A stretch of 7,845 nucleotides of DNA from Gammaproteobacteria bacterium (GTDB taxonomy: Bacteria; Pseudomonadota; Gammaproteobacteria; Steroidobacterales; MnTg04), in the NCBI GenBank assembly GCA_027297845.1, contig JAPUHG010000078.1, positions 1 through 7,845 of the forward strand, written 5' to 3'. The notes below the pieces were generated by a model. It ran no database searches. It was not told where the DNA came from and saw only the letters and a list, made by a program, of their open reading frames with translations. Below are positions 6,104-7,845 of this stretch, piece after piece. How positions within the stretch are numbered: the stretch's first letter is position 1; each line of letters begins with the position of its first letter. The position numbers were made by a program, and so were the translations under genes.

Positions 6104-7759
6104 CTAAATTTCGTTATTTTTTGCGCAGCGGCTCATGTGTTCGGCCGCCCGGAAAGCCAGTGCCTGTATGGTTTCGGTCGGCTGGCCCCTACCTGAGGTC
6201 ACCAGGTTGCTGCCATCGCAGATAAACAGGTTGGGTACATCGTGGGTGCGGTGATATTTGTCCACCACCGAGGTCGCCGGGTTGTTGCCCATGCGACAGG
6301 TTCCCAGCAGGTGCGCCGTGAAGGATTGCATCGCAACCTTGTCTTTCCATACTTTTTTCGCACCCGACGCTTCGAGAATTTCCGCGGCCCGGTCGACCAG
6401 GAAACGCGTGGTCGCCAGATCGTCCGCGTGATCCGTATAGGTCAGCCGAATTCCGGGCAGGCCGTAGCTGTCGAGGTGTTCGGGATCCAGTTCAACGCGG
6501 TTGGTTTCGACCGGCAGCGAGGTACTGTGAGTCGAGGAGTACATGAAATTCGGATACTGCCGAAGATAGTCCTTGTGCTCAGGGCCCCAACCCGGATCAC
6601 CGGGCATCCCGCCGATCACGGCGTAGGCGATCGGCGACCACATGACCCGCCCGTCGATTCCGCCACCGCCGTAAAAACCGCGTTGCGGGTCGGTATCGTA
6701 AAAATCGTGACAAATCCGGGTTACTTGCACGCTTTTGTATTCGTTTAGCGGGTGTTCGTAAAAAGCGCCCGCAATACCGCCGCCATTGAACATCATGTGC
6801 TTGCCGACCATGCCGCTGCTGTTGGCGAGGCCATCGGAAAAATGGCTGTTCTCCGAGAGAAACAACAGGCGTGAAGTCTCCGCGCCATTGGCGCTGAGCA
6901 CGACCGCCTTCGCCTTTTGCAAATGTTGCTGGCCCCGCAGATCGTAATAGATCACGCCGGTCGCCCGTCCCTTCTTGTTGGTATCGACCCGCACCACGTT
7001 GGCACCCGCGCGTATTTCACACAGACCGGTCGCCTCCGCCTGCGGGATCATATTGAACAAGGTCGAAGACTTGGCGCCCATCTCACAACCGAAACCCATG
7101 CAGAATCCACAATGTCCACAGGCGGCCCGACCGTCATAAGGCACCGAGTTGATCGCCATCGGCGCGGGAAATGGATTCAAACCCAGCTCGAACGCGCCTT
7201 TTTCAAACAATACGCCGGACGACTTGACCGGTAGCGGGGGCATTGGATAGGGCTTCGATCGAGGTGGCTCATTCGGATGCGCGCCCGCCAGTCCGGAAAC
7301 GCCCACCTCCCATTCGACCTTGGTGTAATACGGCTCCAGTTCCTCATAGGAGATCGGCCAATCCGCCAGCGCCGCGCCGGGGATATCGCCGTGCACGCTG
7401 TGCTCGTGAAAATCCACCGGGTGGAAACGCCAGTAGTTGGCGGTGAAATGCACGCTGCTGCCACCCACGCACTGTGCGTAAAGCATGTTCGGATATTCGG
7501 GATGAAAGTCCGTCTCGTCATCGGCGCTGTGGCGGAAGCTCTGCGGCGGGACGCCGTTCGCCTGCATCAGTTCATTGGCGAACCAGTAAGCCAGTTCATC
7601 ATGGTGAAAATCGCCCTGTTTCAGATACGGGCCACGCTCCATGACGACGACGCTATGTCCGGCCTGTGACACCTCGCGGGCCAGGACCCCGCCGGCAGCG
7701 CCGGAGCCGACTATAACGAAATCGACTTCCTCGCTGTTGTTAAATGATTTCCCCGACAC
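6104..7759 (-). CDS. GMC-family FAD oxidoreductase with Cys cluster (gluconate/glucose dehydrogenase-like large subunit)
   Basis: This FAD-dependent dehydrogenase of 551 residues is complete. The flavin motif GSGAAG is at 18-23 with E41 closing the second strand; GGSSVHFTANYWR is the GMC segment near 99-111. Cysteines at 214, 217, 220 and 225 (CGHCGFCMGFGC) resemble the cysteine-rich region of multi-subunit dehydrogenases such as bacterial FAD-glucose, gluconate and fructose dehydrogenases, where an iron-sulphur cluster has been described for the glucose enzyme. At the C-terminus, H483 in AHLLGTCRMG is the catalytic base position; 43 residues on, where glucose oxidase has His and related enzymes Asn, there is Q526 (GRGQPT). 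It starts with GTG at 7759, chosen for the strong AAGGAGG upstream. There is no signal peptide, so any export would depend on a partner. The substrate is unknown; electrons probably go to a cytochrome or quinone rather than oxygen. Confidence 0.88.
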   Translation of the reverse strand: MSGKSFNNSEEVDFVIVGSGAAGGVLAREVSQAGHSVVVMERGPYLKQGDFHHDELAYWFANELMQANGVPPQSFRHSADDETDFHPEYPNMLYAQCVGGSSVHFTANYWRFHPVDFHEHSVHGDIPGAALADWPISYEELEPYYTKVEWEVGVSGLAGAHPNEPPRSKPYPMPPLPVKSSGVLFEKGAFELGLNPFPAPMAINSVPYDGRAACGHCGFCMGFGCEMGAKSSTLFNMIPQAEATGLCEIRAGANVVRVDTNKKGRATGVIYYDLRGQQHLQKAKAVVLSANGAETSRLLFLSENSHFSDGLANSSGMVGKHMMFNGGGIAGAFYEHPLNEYKSVQVTRICHDFYDTDPQRGFYGGGGIDGRVMWSPIAYAVIGGMPGDPGWGPEHKDYLRQYPNFMYSSTHSTSLPVETNRVELDPEHLDSYGLPGIRLTYTDHADDLATTRFLVDRAAEILEASGAKKVWKDKVAMQSFTAHLLGTCRMGNNPATSVVDKYHRTHDVPNLFICDGSNLVTSGRGQPTETIQALAFRAAEHMSRCAKNNEI

Positions 7760-7761
7760 GA

Positions 7762-7845
7762 TCAGCCCTCCTTCCGGTATCTGGCGGCGACGGTCGCGTA
7801 GCCTGGATAGTCACGATCGTAGTAACCGAAAGGCGGGTGAAACAC
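7762..7845 (-). CDS. C-terminus of an upstream partner gene, possibly a gluconate 2-dehydrogenase subunit 3-like protein, partial
   Basis: An open frame enters from the right edge on the minus strand and ends with TGA at 7764-7762, leaving 27 residues rich in Tyr, Arg and Pro (ending GYATVAARYRKEG). Only 2 nt separate its stop from the GTG of the GMC gene, and it contains that gene's ribosome site, so the two form an operon. Multi-subunit GMC dehydrogenases often have a small subunit gene directly upstream that carries a Tat signal; this would fit, but the visible tail is too short to identify the family. That it is a coding end is likely; the function is inference from position only. Confidence 0.6.
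   Translation of the reverse strand: MFHPPFGYYDRDYPGYATVAARYRKEG
7767..7773 (-). promoter_or_regulatory. Strong ribosome binding site for the GMC oxidoreductase
   Basis: AAGGAGG on the minus strand lies seven bases before the GTG start at 7759 and inside the last codons of the upstream gene. It decides the GTG start and implies coupled translation of the two genes. Confidence 0.85.

Noticed and set aside
6077..6126. Inverted repeat GCGCAA ... TTGCGC around the convergent gene ends, near a T-rich run
   Set aside because: The arms are only 6 bp with a loop of 38 bases, and the T-rich run (6115-6122) lies before, not after, the second arm. It is easily due to chance and not a terminator.
6242..6748. 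Plus-strand open frame of 168 codons opposite the GMC gene
   Set aside because: It is the antisense shadow of the GMC oxidoreductase, whose C-terminal catalytic motifs are read on the minus strand; the translated sequence is low in recognisable structure.

Overview
The window reads as ordinary chromosome from a proteobacterium, most likely an aerobic, heterotrophic gammaproteobacterium. That guess rests on moderately high GC, tightly packed genes, a Pseudomonas-like leucine/isovalerate (liu) gene order, an ETF-ubiquinone oxidoreductase and a ZapE-type ATPase. The taxonomic guess is inference from gene content only.

Bases 1-6097 hold one long run of seven same-strand (+) genes separated by 10-32 nt or overlapping, which looks like a single transcription unit that begins upstream of the window. 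In order they are: the biotin-carrier end of an acyl-CoA carboxylase alpha subunit (probably methylcrotonyl-CoA carboxylase), hydroxymethylglutaryl-CoA lyase, a type-2 (HSD10-like) 3-hydroxyacyl-CoA dehydrogenase of the SDR family, electron-transfer-flavoprotein:ubiquinone oxidoreductase, the A and B subunits of a 3-oxoacid (acetoacetate:succinyl-CoA) CoA-transferase, and a ZapE/AFG1-like AAA+ ATPase. The first six form a coherent pathway. Carboxylation of 3-methylcrotonyl-CoA leads to HMG-CoA, the lyase cleaves this to acetyl-CoA and acetoacetate, the CoA-transferase activates acetoacetate to acetoacetyl-CoA, and ETF-QO passes electrons from the acyl-CoA dehydrogenase steps to ubiquinone. The SDR adds a hydroxyacyl-CoA oxidation step that fits isoleucine or short-chain fatty acid breakdown. 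ZapE is the functional outlier.

Bases 6104-7845 lie on the opposite strand and converge on zapE with only 6 nt between stop codons. They hold a complete GMC-family FAD oxidoreductase with a four-cysteine cluster of the kind seen in multi-subunit membrane-linked sugar/alcohol dehydrogenases. Upstream of it is the last 27 codons of a partner gene that runs off the window edge.

There is no stretch over 40 bases without a gene, and I see no RNA gene, mobile element, CRISPR array, long repeat or clear intrinsic terminator. I found no convincing undescribed system. The points most worth a second look are the extra cysteines before the iron-sulphur ligands of ETF-QO, the Cys cluster and Gln at the second catalytic position of the GMC enzyme, and zapE riding in a catabolic operon.
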